A DNA stretch of 64,000 nt from Gordonia sputi NBRC 100414 (GCF_000248055.1 NZ_BAFC01000059.1:62001-126000), one strand, 5' to 3'; positions 24,972 through 34,411 are shown, numbered from the stretch's first letter. The notes: generated by a model not told the origin, from the letters alone. Numbers and translations: made by a program.

Positions 24972-26117
24972 ATGACTACCGGAGTTCAGCCAACCGAATC
25001 CGCGATCCGCTCAGCGCTGAGCAAGGTCAACGATCCCGAGATCGGCAAGCCGATCACCGACCTGGGAATGCTCAAGTCGGTGCAGATCAACGACGACGCG
25101 AGCGTCGACGTCACCATCTATCTGACGACGTCGGGTTGTCCGATGCGCACCGAGATCTCGGGTCGCGTGGAGAAGGCCGTCGCCGACGTCCCCGGTGTCG
25201 GCACGATCCGCGTCGATCTCGACGTGATGGACGACGAGCAGCGCACCGAGCTACGCAAGAAGCTCCGCGGCGACAAGGCCGAACCGGTCATCCCGTTCGC
25301 ACAACCCGGTTCGCTGACCAGGGTGTATGCCGTTGCGTCCGGTAAAGGCGGCGTCGGAAAGTCGTCGGTGACGGTCAATCTGGCGACGGCCCTCGCGCAA
25401 CGCGGGCTGTCCGTCGGCGTACTCGACGCAGACATCTACGGCCACTCGGTACCGCGCATGCTCGGCAGCGACGCCAAGCCGACGCAGGTCGAGAAGATGA
25501 TCATGCCGCCGATCAGCCACAACGTGAAGTTCATCTCGATCGGGCAGTTCACAGACGGCAACACCCCGGTCACCTGGCGCGGACCGATGCTGCACCGCGC
25601 GCTTCAACAGTTCCTCTCCGACGTCTACTGGGGAGATCTCGACGTACTCCTCCTCGACCTCCCACCCGGAACCGGCGACGTCGCGATCTCGATCGCACAG
25701 CTCATCCCCGGTGCGGAGATCCTCGTGGTGACCACCCCGCAGCAGGCCGCCGCCGAGGTCGCCGAACGCGCGGGCGCGATCGCGCTGCAGACCAGGCAGA
25801 AGATCCTCGGCGTCGTCGAGAACATGTCGTGGCTCGAACTTCCGGACGGTACGCGGATGGAGCCGTTCGGCTCCGGAGGCGGTGAGAAGGTCGCAGAGCG
25901 GTTGACGCGGGCAGTGGGGTCGAGCGTCGACCTGCTCGGTCAGGTACCGCTGGAGACGGCGCTGCGTGAGGGCGGCGATACCGGTGAGCCCGTTGTGCTT
26001 TCGGCGCCGGATTCGGCATCGGGACGCGCACTGCGCGCGATCGCCGACAAGCTCGCGGTGCGTCGACGTGGCCTCGCGGGCATGAGCCTCGGCATCGACA
26101 CGACGCGCCACGGCTGA
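24972..26117 (+). CDS. mrp: Mrp/ApbC-type iron-sulfur carrier ATPase
   Basis: The 381-residue protein combines an N-terminal MIP18-like domain (residues about 8-85, VNDPEIGKPITDLGM) with a P-loop ATPase. The deviant Walker A is GKGGVGKSS, with DADIYGHSVPRMLG and LDLPPGTGDV following. It loads Fe-S clusters onto apoproteins in the cytoplasm. The CxxC pair that binds the cluster in many homologues is absent from ENMSWLELPDGTRMEPFGSGGG. The start has TAAGCT 7 nt upstream, fitting a leaderless mRNA. Position matches Rv1229c. Confidence 0.93.
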   Translation: MTTGVQPTESAIRSALSKVNDPEIGKPITDLGMLKSVQINDDASVDVTIYLTTSGCPMRTEISGRVEKAVADVPGVGTIRVDLDVMDDEQRTELRKKLRGDKAEPVIPFAQPGSLTRVYAVASGKGGVGKSSVTVNLATALAQRGLSVGVLDADIYGHSVPRMLGSDAKPTQVEKMIMPPISHNVKFISIGQFTDGNTPVTWRGPMLHRALQQFLSDVYWGDLDVLLLDLPPGTGDVAISIAQLIPGAEILVVTTPQQAAAEVAERAGAIALQTRQKILGVVENMSWLELPDGTRMEPFGSGGGEKVAERLTRAVGSSVDLLGQVPLETALREGGDTGEPVVLSAPDSASGRALRAIADKLAVRRRGLAGMSLGIDTTRHG

Positions 26118-26176
26118 CGGCCACAACGCGCCACAACCGACGCGGTCCCGAGGCTGCGATCAGCGGGGATCGGAAG

Positions 26177-26626
26177 TCAGGTGGCGTCCCAGTCGGCGAC
26201 GTCGTGCCGACGCGGGGTCTGGTCTGAGTTCGACGCACTCGTCGTCGAACTCGGAGCGTCCTTGGTCATGGGTACGGGCGCGGAGACCGGCTTGATCGGC
26301 GGGGTCTGCGAGTCGCGCTCCACGGTGTTCGACGACGGCCCGCTGGTGAAGATCGACGAGTCGCCGTCGAAGAGATGCTTGGTGATCATCGACTGCGGAG
26401 TGAGTCCGCGTAGCTCGTTCAATTGCGACAGCGGCTTACGCAGCTCGTCGAATTCGGGGCCGAAGTCGTTCTTCAGCTGATCGGTGGCGCCCGTCGCGTA
26501 CTCGCGGGCCTTGCGCAGCGACTGCATCGTCCACGACACGGCTCCGGGTAGGCGCTCGGGGCCGAGAATGACCAACGCAGCGACGAGCAGCACGAGGATC
26601 TCACCCCAACCGATGCTGCTGAACAT
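26177..26626 (-). CDS. tatB: Sec-independent protein translocase subunit TatB
   Basis: The 149-residue protein has the TatA/B N-terminal helix and hinge ([30 protein letters not shown]), an amphipathic helix (LRKAREYA) and a disordered tail, the TatB pattern. It acts with TatC to recognise folded twin-arginine substrates. AGGGA precedes the ATG by 6 nt. It follows htrA by 35 bp in the sigE-rseA-htrA-tatB order seen in mycobacteria. Confidence 0.93.
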   Translation of the reverse strand: MFSSIGWGEILVLLVAALVILGPERLPGAVSWTMQSLRKAREYATGATDQLKNDFGPEFDELRKPLSQLNELRGLTPQSMITKHLFDGDSSIFTSGPSSNTVERDSQTPPIKPVSAPVPMTKDAPSSTTSASNSDQTPRRHDVADWDAT

Positions 26627-26661
26627 GGCACTTCCCTACTTCTGTCGCCGAAACGTCGCCG

Positions 26662-28293
26662 CTAGTCGCTGGCAGTGGTGATCGACCCGTTAAAGGTTCG
26701 ACCATCACGCCAGTAGGTGAACGGCACCCGCTCACCGATCTTCGTCGTGCGCACCGCAACCGTCAATTCGTCGGCGCTTTCGATGCTGCGGCCGTTGAAG
26801 GAGGTGATGACGTCGTTCTCCTTGACGCCCGCCTGCGCGGCGGGTCCGTCGGCGACGACATTGCGCACGCCAGCGCCGAGTACACGGTCGTTACGGACCG
26901 AGCTCGCGCTCACGCCGATCTGCGGATGGTTGACCTTGCCGTCACGGATCAACGACTGGGCGATGGGGATGGCCTGGCTGATGGGGATGGCGAAGCCGAG
27001 ACCTATCGAGCCGCCGGCACCCGAGGCGATGGCGGTGTTGATGCCGACCACCTCCGCTGACTCGTTGACGAGCGGACCACCAGAGTTGCCCGGGTTGATC
27101 GCGGCATCGGTCTGGATCGCGTCGATCACCGCGTCGGTGTCCGACTCGGCGTCGGGTGGGAGTGGAACCGCGCGGTGCGTCGCGCTGACGATCCCGCTGG
27201 TGACAGTGCGGTCGAGTCCCAGCGGCGAGCCGAATGCGATGACCTCTTCACCGATCTGCAGGTTGTCTGAGTTGCCGATCTTGGCAACCGTCAGGTTGGC
27301 CACGTTGTCGACCTTGAGTACCGCGAGATCGGTGTGGATGTCGCGGCCGACGATCCGGGCAGGCACACGGTTGCGATCGGAGAAGACAACCTCGAGCTTG
27401 GCGCTCCGGTCGTTCGCAGCCATCGAGATCACGTGGTTGTTGGTGAGGATGTAACCGGCGGAGTCGATCACGAAACCCGAACCGGTGCCGTAGGCGCTCG
27501 CGGTCCGCACATCCACCGACACCACCGATTTCTCGACAGCCTTCGCGACGCGCGCGACGGCCGATTTCGGCTCTCCCCCGCCGTCTCCACCATCACCTGT
27601 CGAGAGTTTCACCGTGTTGCTGTTCAGCGGCGCCGCGACCTCTGCGGTAAACCGGCCGATCAGTCCGCCGACCAACCCGATCAGCAGTGCCAGCACGGCG
27701 AGGGTGGCGAGGGCGTACCACGTCACCCGCTTACCGAACAGCAGATCCTTGACGCCCAGCTTCGGACCGGCGACCGTCGGTTGTCTCGCGGCCTCGTCCA
27801 CGAGTGCCGGCGCGTCCAGGGAGGCGATGCTCTCCGGGTCGCGCCACGGATCTGCGGGAGCGGGCTCGTCGGTCGAGACACCATACGCGGCGAGTGGATC
27901 GCGTTGGAGCGTCTCGTCGGAACCCTCCGGCCTGCCGAAGGCTTCGGCCAGCACCGCGTCGGGTGGCGCGATCTGTGGAGCGGGCCCCGACGACGACGGC
28001 GTTGTCGCGAAGGAGCCACGTACGCCTGCGGGACGGCCGAAGACCTGCGCGGTCGCGGGAGACACCGGAACGTGTCGCTGCTGGCCGCGGGCCGCAGCGC
28101 CGTCGCTGGTGTGCGCGTCGCCGGGCTGGGTATCGCCGCGCTGGGTATCGCCGCTCTGGGTATCGCCGGGTGGCGTCACGCCTCCCGTTGCAGCGGCGTT
28201 CTCACGGCTGAACGGTGAATCGTCCGGCTGCGAACGGCGTTGACCGCCGTCCGATCCGCCGGCAGCGGTCTCGTCGATGTCGTCTGCTCCCAC
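26662..28293 (-). CDS. htrA: HtrA/DegP-family membrane serine protease with PDZ domain
   Basis: The 543-residue protein has a disordered cytoplasmic N-terminus (1-190), one membrane helix (about 192-214), a trypsin-like domain with His in TNNHV, Asp in IHTDLAV and Ser in GNSGGP, and a C-terminal PDZ domain. It degrades or processes envelope proteins and, in this operon, is linked to SigE stress control. Residues 40-60 contain GDTQ-type repeats encoded by 15-bp units. The GTG at 28293 lies 17 bp after the rseA stop. Confidence 0.94.
   Translation of the reverse strand: MGADDIDETAAGGSDGGQRRSQPDDSPFSRENAAATGGVTPPGDTQSGDTQRGDTQPGDAHTSDGAAARGQQRHVPVSPATAQVFGRPAGVRGSFATTPSSSGPAPQIAPPDAVLAEAFGRPEGSDETLQRDPLAAYGVSTDEPAPADPWRDPESIASLDAPALVDEAARQPTVAGPKLGVKDLLFGKRVTWYALATLAVLALLIGLVGGLIGRFTAEVAAPLNSNTVKLSTGDGGDGGGEPKSAVARVAKAVEKSVVSVDVRTASAYGTGSGFVIDSAGYILTNNHVISMAANDRSAKLEVVFSDRNRVPARIVGRDIHTDLAVLKVDNVANLTVAKIGNSDNLQIGEEVIAFGSPLGLDRTVTSGIVSATHRAVPLPPDAESDTDAVIDAIQTDAAINPGNSGGPLVNESAEVVGINTAIASGAGGSIGLGFAIPISQAIPIAQSLIRDGKVNHPQIGVSASSVRNDRVLGAGVRNVVADGPAAQAGVKENDVITSFNGRSIESADELTVAVRTTKIGERVPFTYWRDGRTFNGSITTASD
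28126..28170 (-). repeat. 15-bp tandem repeat inside htrA
   Basis: CTGGGTATCGCCGCG is repeated three times, with a degenerate unit just before (28111-28125). It encodes GDTQ-containing pentapeptides in the cytoplasmic N-terminus of HtrA. Confidence 0.9.
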
Positions 28294-28310
28294 GCGTTGG
28301 TTTCCGGTAC

Positions 28311-29165
28311 TCAGCGCCCGCGCCAGCGGTTGCGGCGCCCGCGGGCGGGCTCACCGCTGACCGCATCGATCGGCGCAGTGGCGGGGCGAGATGACTCGTG
28401 CCCGAAGTCGGCCTGTGCGTTCACCGGTGGTAGGCCCGATGCTGCGAGTGGTCCCGGGGTGGCACAGGGCCCGTGGAAACGTCCATCCGGAAACGGGCTC
28501 GCATGAAAGTTGTTGGGACCGAGCGTGCCGGCACTGCGGCCCTGTTCGCGACGGTTCTGTTCGCGACGGTTCTGTTCGCGACGACCCTGTTCTCTGGAGC
28601 CCTGTTCGCGATGGCTCTGCTCTCTGCGGCCATGTTCGCGGCGATCACGCACGCCTGTCATGTCGATCTCACGCGTGGGGATCTGGCTCAACTGGCCGAG
28701 CAGATCCGCGGGCATCGCCACGGTGCCGGAATCGCGCAGCCGGGTGCGGGCATCGAGTTGTGCGTCGACGGCATCCATGCATTCACGGCACAGCGCGAGG
28801 TGGTGGGTCGCCCGCACATGCGCAGTCATGCCCAGCTCGCCGTCGACAAATGCCGCGACGGCCTCGGGTGCGAGATGCTCGGTTGATGCGAATCGACGCG
28901 GGCGGGGGCGTCGGAAAGCGGGGTTGGGCGCGAAGGACGACGTCGCGGGCGACCATGTGGCGGGGTTCCACGGAGAACGTCTCCGGCCCCGCATGCCCGG
29001 CGATGCAACCACACCGTCGGCGTGCCCGGCGGTGTCGACGTGAGGTGCCCCATCAGCAAACGCCCCATCAGCAAACCCACCGTCAGCAGGCGGGCTGTTG
29101 TCGACGTGCGCTCGTTTGTCGGCGTCCGCTGCGGAATCTCGTCGATCCCGTCGGCCGTCCATCAT
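28311..29165 (-). CDS. rseA: Anti-sigma-E factor RseA (ZAS type)
   Basis: The 284-residue protein contains a zinc-binding anti-sigma motif, HLALCREC (H-x3-C-x2-C), after HLAPEAVAAFVDGELGMTAH. It binds and inhibits SigE. It is much longer than usual ZAS proteins, with an N-terminal Gly/Asp/Ala-rich stretch and a C-terminal array of REQ-containing pentapeptides (encoded at 28542-28646). ATG pairs at 29165 and 29162 are the likely start, with GAGGGG upstream. It lies between sigE and htrA. Confidence 0.9.
   Translation of the reverse strand: MMDGRRDRRDSAADADKRAHVDNSPPADGGFADGAFADGAPHVDTAGHADGVVASPGMRGRRRSPWNPATWSPATSSFAPNPAFRRPRPRRFASTEHLAPEAVAAFVDGELGMTAHVRATHHLALCRECMDAVDAQLDARTRLRDSGTVAMPADLLGQLSQIPTREIDMTGVRDRREHGRREQSHREQGSREQGRREQNRREQNRREQGRSAGTLGPNNFHASPFPDGRFHGPCATPGPLAASGLPPVNAQADFGHESSRPATAPIDAVSGEPARGRRNRWRGR
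28542..28646 (-). repeat. 15-bp tandem repeat inside rseA, seven units
   Basis: Seven 15-bp units starting CTGTTCGCGACGGTT at 28542 encode REQNR/REQGR-type pentapeptides. The first two units are identical; later ones diverge. Confidence 0.92.
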
Positions 29166-29317
29166 GTGTGATTCACCCCTCTTCACAGGTCGGTCTCCGT
29201 GGGCGAACCGGTCGGGTCCGCGAGACGGAGGGCGCTGCGTGCCCGTGCCGGCACCACAGCCTATCCGAATCCCAAACGGCACGACGGTGCCCGGGGTTCC
29301 CGAAACGGGTGAAAACG

Positions 29318-29956
29318 TCAGCTTCCGACGGCTACCGAGCGTCGATTGTCGTGGCCACGAGCCGCGAGGTAATCACGGATCGTCTGCCTTCCCCGGTGGA
29401 TACGACTGCGCACGGTACCGAGCTTGACGCCGAGCGTCGCGGCGATCTCCTCATAGGACAGTCCCTCGATATCGCAGAGGACGACTGCGGCGCGAAAATC
29501 GGGGGTCAGCGAGTCGAGTGCCGCCTGGAGGTCCGGGTCGAGATTGGCGTCGGCGTAGATCTGCTGGGGATCGGGCGTGTCGCCGGGGACACGGTCGTAC
29601 TCCTCGGGCAGCGCCTCCATACGGATCTTATTGCGACGACGAACCATGTCGAGGAAGAGGTTGGTCGTGATGCGGTGCAGCCAGCCCTCGAACGTGCCCG
29701 GCCGGTAATTCGACAGCGAACGGAACACCCTGATGAAGGTTTCCTGCGTCAGATCCTCGGCGTCGTGCTGATTGCCCGACAGGCGGTAGGCCAGCCGATA
29801 CACGCGGTCAGCGTGCTCACGGACCAACTCGTCCCACGTCGGCATCAAGAACTCGTCGCCGGTCGCGTCGAAGCCTGCGGTCCCCGAGGGGATGACGTCG
29901 ATCGTCTCGACTCCCGTATTCAGTTCTGCGGTGGTGGACGCCTGGGGATCAGTCAT
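29318..29956 (-). CDS. sigE: ECF sigma factor SigE
   Basis: The 212-residue protein has region 2 ([38 protein letters not shown]) and region 4 ([43 protein letters not shown]). It directs RNA polymerase to envelope-stress promoters and is inhibited by RseA. The ATG at 29956 is used; a GTG at 29998 in the same frame is also open, and alternative starts are known for mycobacterial sigE. Its 357-bp upstream gap holds direct repeats. Confidence 0.95.
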   Translation of the reverse strand: MTDPQASTTAELNTGVETIDVIPSGTAGFDATGDEFLMPTWDELVREHADRVYRLAYRLSGNQHDAEDLTQETFIRVFRSLSNYRPGTFEGWLHRITTNLFLDMVRRRNKIRMEALPEEYDRVPGDTPDPQQIYADANLDPDLQAALDSLTPDFRAAVVLCDIEGLSYEEIAATLGVKLGTVRSRIHRGRQTIRDYLAARGHDNRRSVAVGS

Positions 29957-30313
29957 CGCGTGTGGCCGGTTCCCTTCTTTGACTGTCGAGCGGCACAAGT
30001 CCGATTCGACACGAATTCGCTATCTTGAACACCTGCGCATCGACGGCTATTCCGACCACCGCGCCCGTGCTGTTGTCTCACCTTCTCCCATCGCGGTGTG
30101 GTCGCAGTGTGAGGCGGCTGAGGTTTCACTGAGTAAGTCTTCGCTGAGACGTACTCGCCGAGTAGGTCTTCCCTGCCGAGCACGTCGTCACAGAAGTACG
30201 TCGGAGCCCGCGACGATTCGGATGGGTCAATTTTGCGGCGCGTCGACCCCCGTGAACACCCGAATCGGGCGTGCCACTGACATCGAGGGCAGTGCGCGGC
30301 CTAATCTCATGGA
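29957..30313. other. Divergent regulatory region between sigE and the O-methyltransferase gene
   Basis: This 357-bp gap has no convincing gene. It contains a 12-bp direct repeat GAGTARGTCTTC at 30131-30142 and 30160-30171 (29 bp apart) and a TAATCT -10 element for the methyltransferase at 30302-30307. Stress regulators of sigE would be expected to bind here. Confidence 0.6.
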
Positions 30314-30970
30314 ATGACCGATGCACCCACCGGTACCGATGCCGCTGCCGCGGCCCTGATCGACTACGCCGAATCGGCGATCGTCGAAGACGACGCGCTG
30401 GCCGCCGCGCGGGCACGCGCAGAGGAACTGGGGACCGATCCCGTCAGCCCGGCGGTGGGTGCACTGCTGGCGTTGCTGGCTCGCTCGTGCGACGCACACG
30501 CCGTCGCCGAGATCGGGACCGGTACGGGGGTCAGTGGCCTCTGGCTCCTCAACGGGATGTCGGGCGACGGGGTCCTCACCACCATCGACCCTGAACCCGA
30601 ACACCACCGAGCTGCGCGCGCGTCTTTCGCAGGCGCCGACATTCCGCCCGGCAGGACCCGGCTGATCAACGGCACTCCGCGTGAGGTGTTGCCGCGGCTG
30701 TCCGACGGTTCCTACGACCTCGTCTTCATCGACGGTCCGCTGATCGACCTCCCGACCTTCGTCGACGAGGCCGTCCGGATGTTGCGGCCGGGCGGTGTGG
30801 TCGTCGTACACAACGCCACGGCGTCGGGAGCGGTCGGCGACCCGACGCGCACCGACCCGGTGACGAGCGCAGCACGAGCCGCCGCGTTGCGCATCGCCGA
30901 CGACGATCAGTTGCTGCCCGTCGTCGTTCCCCTCGGAGGCGGTGTACTCGCAGCGGCGAAAGCCCGCTGA
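30314..30970 (+). CDS. SAM-dependent O-methyltransferase (Rv1220c-like)
   Basis: The 218-residue class I methyltransferase of the caffeoyl-CoA/catechol type has SAM motif AEIGTGTGVSGLWLL (residues about 65-79), TIDPEPEH and FIDGPLID. The substrate is unknown. TAATCT lies 6 nt before the ATG, fitting a leaderless transcript. It is divergent from sigE as in M. tuberculosis. The last 25-odd bases including the stop are duplicated downstream. Confidence 0.9.
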   Translation: MTDAPTGTDAAAAALIDYAESAIVEDDALAAARARAEELGTDPVSPAVGALLALLARSCDAHAVAEIGTGTGVSGLWLLNGMSGDGVLTTIDPEPEHHRAARASFAGADIPPGRTRLINGTPREVLPRLSDGSYDLVFIDGPLIDLPTFVDEAVRMLRPGGVVVVHNATASGAVGDPTRTDPVTSAARAAALRIADDDQLLPVVVPLGGGVLAAAKAR

Positions 30971-31001
30971 CAGGTACTCGCAGCGGCGAAAGCCCGCTGA
31001 C
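30944..31001 (+). repeat. 30-bp tandem duplication of the methyltransferase gene tail
   Basis: The 28 bases at 30944-30971, which include the stop codon, recur exactly at 30974-31001. The second copy lies outside the gene and has no coding role. Confidence 0.95.
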
Positions 31002-31016
31002 GAACTCGACGGACTC

Positions 31017-32150
31017 TCAGACGTCGGTGGAGAAGCGGACGCCGCCGTCGGGCAGTTGCACTCCCGGCCACACGCGCGCGCCGCGCAGTAGTTCACACCG
31101 CGCGCCGACCTCTGCGCCGTCGCCGATGACGGTGTCGCGGATGAGCGCACGCGGGCCGATACGCGCACCCTTGCCGACGATGCTGCGCTCGACGACCGCA
31201 CCCGCTTCGACGACCGAGCCGTCGAACAGCACCGCGCCGTCGAGTCGGGCACGTGGGCCGACCTCGCAGCCGCGACCCACGACGGTTCCGCCGACGAGGA
31301 CGGCACCGGGCGCAACGCCCGCGCCCTCGTGGACCAACGACTCACCGTGACGGTCACCCAGAGCAGGCGAGGGCGCGATTCCGCGCACGAGGTCGGCCGA
31401 GCCCCGCACGAAGTCTTCCGGCGTACCCATGTCACGCCAGTAGGTGTTGTCGACGTAGGCCTGGACGCGCTTGCCTTCGGCCAGTAGGCGCGGGAACACC
31501 TCGCGCTCCACAGACACCTCGCGGCCCGCGGGGATCTGCTCGATGACCTCGCGGCGGAACACATAGGTGCCCGCGTTGATCTGATCGGTGGGCGGGTCCT
31601 GGGTCTTCTCCAGGAACGCCGTGACCCTCCCGTTCTCGTCGGTGGGCACGGAGCCGTAGGCACGCGGATCACCGACGCGCACAAGATGCAGCGTGACATC
31701 GGCCTCGGTGCTCTGGTGTGTCGCGACCACCTGGCTGATGTCGGTTCCGCTGAGCACGTCGCCGTTGAACACCACGATGTCCTGGGCGGTGAGCAGATCG
31801 AGCACATTGCGGATGCCACCGCCGGTGCCGAGCGGCTCGTCCTCGGTCACGTAGCGAAGGCTCAGATCGAGCTTCGAGCCATCGCCGTAGTACTCCGAGA
31901 ACACACTCGCCTTGAAAGAGGTGCTGAGTACGACGTCGGTGATCCCTGCAGCGCGGATTCGCGACAACATATGGGTGAGGAAGGGCAGGCCTGCGACGGG
32001 CAGCATCGGTTTGGGCGCCGACAGCGTCAGCGGGCGCAGCCGTGTGCCCTTACCGCCGACGAGGATCACCGCCTGGGTCTTCGACATGTCGACGTCGGCA
32101 CTGGGCGCGGAAGTCGACGTGGCCGTGCTCGGCACGGTGAATCCGGTCAC
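31017..32150 (-). CDS. manB: Mannose-1-phosphate guanylyltransferase ManB/GDP-mannose pyrophosphorylase
   Basis: The 377-residue protein has the nucleotidyltransferase signature VGGKGTRLRPLTLSAPKPMLPV (from about residue 31) and a C-terminal left-handed beta-helix of hexapeptide repeats (from about 275). It makes GDP-mannose from mannose-1-phosphate for phosphatidylinositol mannosides, lipomannan and glycoproteins. The GTG overlaps the wbbL stop by 4 nt, so translation is coupled. The gene order rmlD-wbbL-manB matches Rv3266c-Rv3264c. Confidence 0.9.
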   Translation of the reverse strand: MTGFTVPSTATSTSAPSADVDMSKTQAVILVGGKGTRLRPLTLSAPKPMLPVAGLPFLTHMLSRIRAAGITDVVLSTSFKASVFSEYYGDGSKLDLSLRYVTEDEPLGTGGGIRNVLDLLTAQDIVVFNGDVLSGTDISQVVATHQSTEADVTLHLVRVGDPRAYGSVPTDENGRVTAFLEKTQDPPTDQINAGTYVFRREVIEQIPAGREVSVEREVFPRLLAEGKRVQAYVDNTYWRDMGTPEDFVRGSADLVRGIAPSPALGDRHGESLVHEGAGVAPGAVLVGGTVVGRGCEVGPRARLDGAVLFDGSVVEAGAVVERSIVGKGARIGPRALIRDTVIGDGAEVGARCELLRGARVWPGVQLPDGGVRFSTDV

Positions 32151-33049
32151 TGGTCGTGTCCTCTCGGGTGGGTCGAATCATCATCATCGATCAGGGCGCG
32201 CCCCGCAGCGCGGACTGCGAGGCGAGAGCGAACAGCGAGTCCGAGCCGCAGGGCGAGGCGCAGCGGTGCGCGCAGCAGTCCCTGGTTGCGATCAGCCTGG
32301 AACATGTAAGCGCTGCGATGGTGTGCGGGCAGCATCGCGCCGGGGTCGCGACCTGCGCTGTGGCCCTTGGTGTGAGTGACCTCGGCGCCCGGCACGTACA
32401 GGTTGAGCCATCCGGCTTTGCCGAGCCGATCACCGAGGTCGACGTCTTCCATGTACATGAAGTACCGCTCGTCGAAGCCACCGATCGCCTCGAACGCCTC
32501 GCGGCGCACCAGCAGGCACGATCCCGACAGCCACCCGACGGGCCGTTCGCTCGGCGCGACGTCGTCGGCGCGGTAGGCCGCCGTCCACGGATTCGACTTC
32601 CACACGGTCCCGAGCAGCGCATGACCCGTTCCCGAGACCAGGCTCGGGACACTGCGTGCCGACGGGTACACCGAACCGTCCGGTTCGTAGATCAGGGGTC
32701 CCAGCGCGCCGGCCCGCGGCCACCGTGCGGCGGCTGCGACCAATTCGTCGATCGCACCCGGCGACCACTCGACGTCGGGGTTTGCGATCACGATGAAGTC
32801 GACGTCGGCGCCGAGTTCGGCAACCGCCCTGTTGATGCCTCCGCCGTAGCCGATATTGCCGCCGGTGTGCACCAACGTCACGTTGTCGTGGTCGCGGGCG
32901 GCGGCCTCGGGCGCGCCGTCGCCGGAGCCGTTGTCGGCGATGATGACGCGGGGTACAGCGGAGGTCGCGTGGTCGAGACTCTTCAAGAAGGTCTCCACGT
33001 GGCCGCCGGACCAGTAGGTCACCGTCACGACACCGAGGGCAGAAGTCAC
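32147..33049 (-). CDS. wbbL: Rhamnosyltransferase WbbL (GT2)
   Basis: The 300-residue GT-A glycosyltransferase has VVTVTYWSGGHVETFLKSL, IADNGSGDG, the metal-binding motif IANPDVEW and GWLSGSCLLVRREAFEAIGGFDERYFMYMEDVDLG. It adds rhamnose to GlcNAc-PP-decaprenol, forming the arabinogalactan linker at the inner membrane. The GTG at 33049 has TACCCT 6 nt upstream, suggesting a leaderless start between rmlD and wbbL. It overlaps manB by 4 nt. Confidence 0.92.
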   Translation of the reverse strand: MTSALGVVTVTYWSGGHVETFLKSLDHATSAVPRVIIADNGSGDGAPEAAARDHDNVTLVHTGGNIGYGGGINRAVAELGADVDFIVIANPDVEWSPGAIDELVAAAARWPRAGALGPLIYEPDGSVYPSARSVPSLVSGTGHALLGTVWKSNPWTAAYRADDVAPSERPVGWLSGSCLLVRREAFEAIGGFDERYFMYMEDVDLGDRLGKAGWLNLYVPGAEVTHTKGHSAGRDPGAMLPAHHRSAYMFQADRNQGLLRAPLRLALRLGLAVRSRLAVRAAGRALIDDDDSTHPRGHDQ

Positions 33050-33144
33050 CCGGTCAGGGTAACGAACGGCAGGCAGGATCCCCGACGTCCCTCCCGGGTG
33101 CGTCCTCCCGCGTTCGTCACAGTGGTCTGCCGATCAGCGGAACC

Positions 33145-34134
33145 TCACTCGTCGCCGACGCCGGGTTCCGAGATCGCCGCGGCCAGCGCATCCCGCCATC
33201 CCCGCAGCGGAGTCAGCCCCGCGCCTGCCCAGGACGACGCGTCGAGGACCGAATAGGCCGGCCGCGGTGCGGGCCGCGGGAACTCGTCTGTGGTCACGGG
33301 CGATACCCGCGCCGGGTCGGCACCCACGTCCGCGAAGACGGCCTGCGCGACGTCGAACCACGTGGCGGCACCCGTGTTGGTGGCGTGCAGCACCGCCCCG
33401 GTCACGGCGTCGTCGCCGACGCGTGCCGCCAATTCCCACAGGCCGTCGGCGAGGTCGCGCGCGTAGGTCGGTGAACCGGTCTGGTCGTCGACGACGGTGA
33501 TCGCACCGCGCGTCGCCTCGAGACGGCGCATCGTGCCGACGAAGTCGGGGCTGTCGCGGCCTCCGGTGTACACCCAGGCGGTGCGCACGATCGTGGCGGT
33601 CGGATCGGCGGCTCGCGCAGCACGCTCGCCCTCGAGTTTTGTTGCGCCGTACACGGTTTCGGGGGCGGGACCGTCGTCGATCATGATCGCTTCGTATGGC
33701 GTGGTCCGCGGCGCGGGCCGCGTCTCGCCCTCGGTGGGGCTGCCCGCGGCAGCCCCACCGAAGACGTAGTCGGTGGAGATGTGGATCAGCCACGCGCCGG
33801 CTCCGGCGGTCTGCGTCGCCAAATTTGCCGGGCCGCTGGCGTTGACCGCGGCGGCACGTTCGCGATCGGACTCCGCGGCGTCGACGTTGGTGTAGGCCGC
33901 GCAGTTGACCACGACGTCCCCGACGTCGAGGTCGGCGAGTGCCCGCCCGACGGACGCGGCATCGGAGATGTCGATGTCGCGCGACGTCAGCGCCCGCACG
34001 TGCGGCGGTCGGTGCGCGGAATCGAGCAGCGCCGCGCCGAGCTGACCGCCCGCTCCGACGATCCACACCGTGCGCGCTTTCGGTGCGCTGCCGCTGTCCG
34101 ATGGTTTCGTACCGACGTCGTCACCACTGTGCAT
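33145..34134 (-). CDS. rmlD: dTDP-4-dehydrorhamnose reductase RmlD
   Basis: The 329-residue extended SDR has the NADP motif VGAGGQLG, STDYVFGG and the VYGATKLEGE YxxxK pair. It catalyses the last step of dTDP-rhamnose synthesis, supplying WbbL. The ATG at 34134 with GAGG upstream is preferred over an upstream in-frame start at 34185. It is divergent from the LCP gene. Confidence 0.93.
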   Translation of the reverse strand: MHSGDDVGTKPSDSGSAPKARTVWIVGAGGQLGAALLDSAHRPPHVRALTSRDIDISDAASVGRALADLDVGDVVVNCAAYTNVDAAESDRERAAAVNASGPANLATQTAGAGAWLIHISTDYVFGGAAAGSPTEGETRPAPRTTPYEAIMIDDGPAPETVYGATKLEGERAARAADPTATIVRTAWVYTGGRDSPDFVGTMRRLEATRGAITVVDDQTGSPTYARDLADGLWELAARVGDDAVTGAVLHATNTGAATWFDVAQAVFADVGADPARVSPVTTDEFPRPAPRPAYSVLDASSWAGAGLTPLRGWRDALAAAISEPGVGDE

Positions 34135-34411
34135 GGCCTCATCGTGCCGCACTGATCCCAGCCTCGCGCACGTGACCTGACACACGGGGTGTCGATCGTC
34201 ACGTCACGCGGACCTCCGACGACGAGATCGCGTCGGCGTTGCAACCGCGATATTGGGCGCCACTTCAGTAGCCTGACGTCAGTACAACAACTTCAGTAAC
34301 GTCAACCTCTTGAATAACGGCATTCACATGCGTCCCGCGGGGAACGGGACGCGATCCCCTGAGCCGGGAGCCGAACGCCGGATTCGACGATCGCAAAGGA
34401 CCTGACCACTC

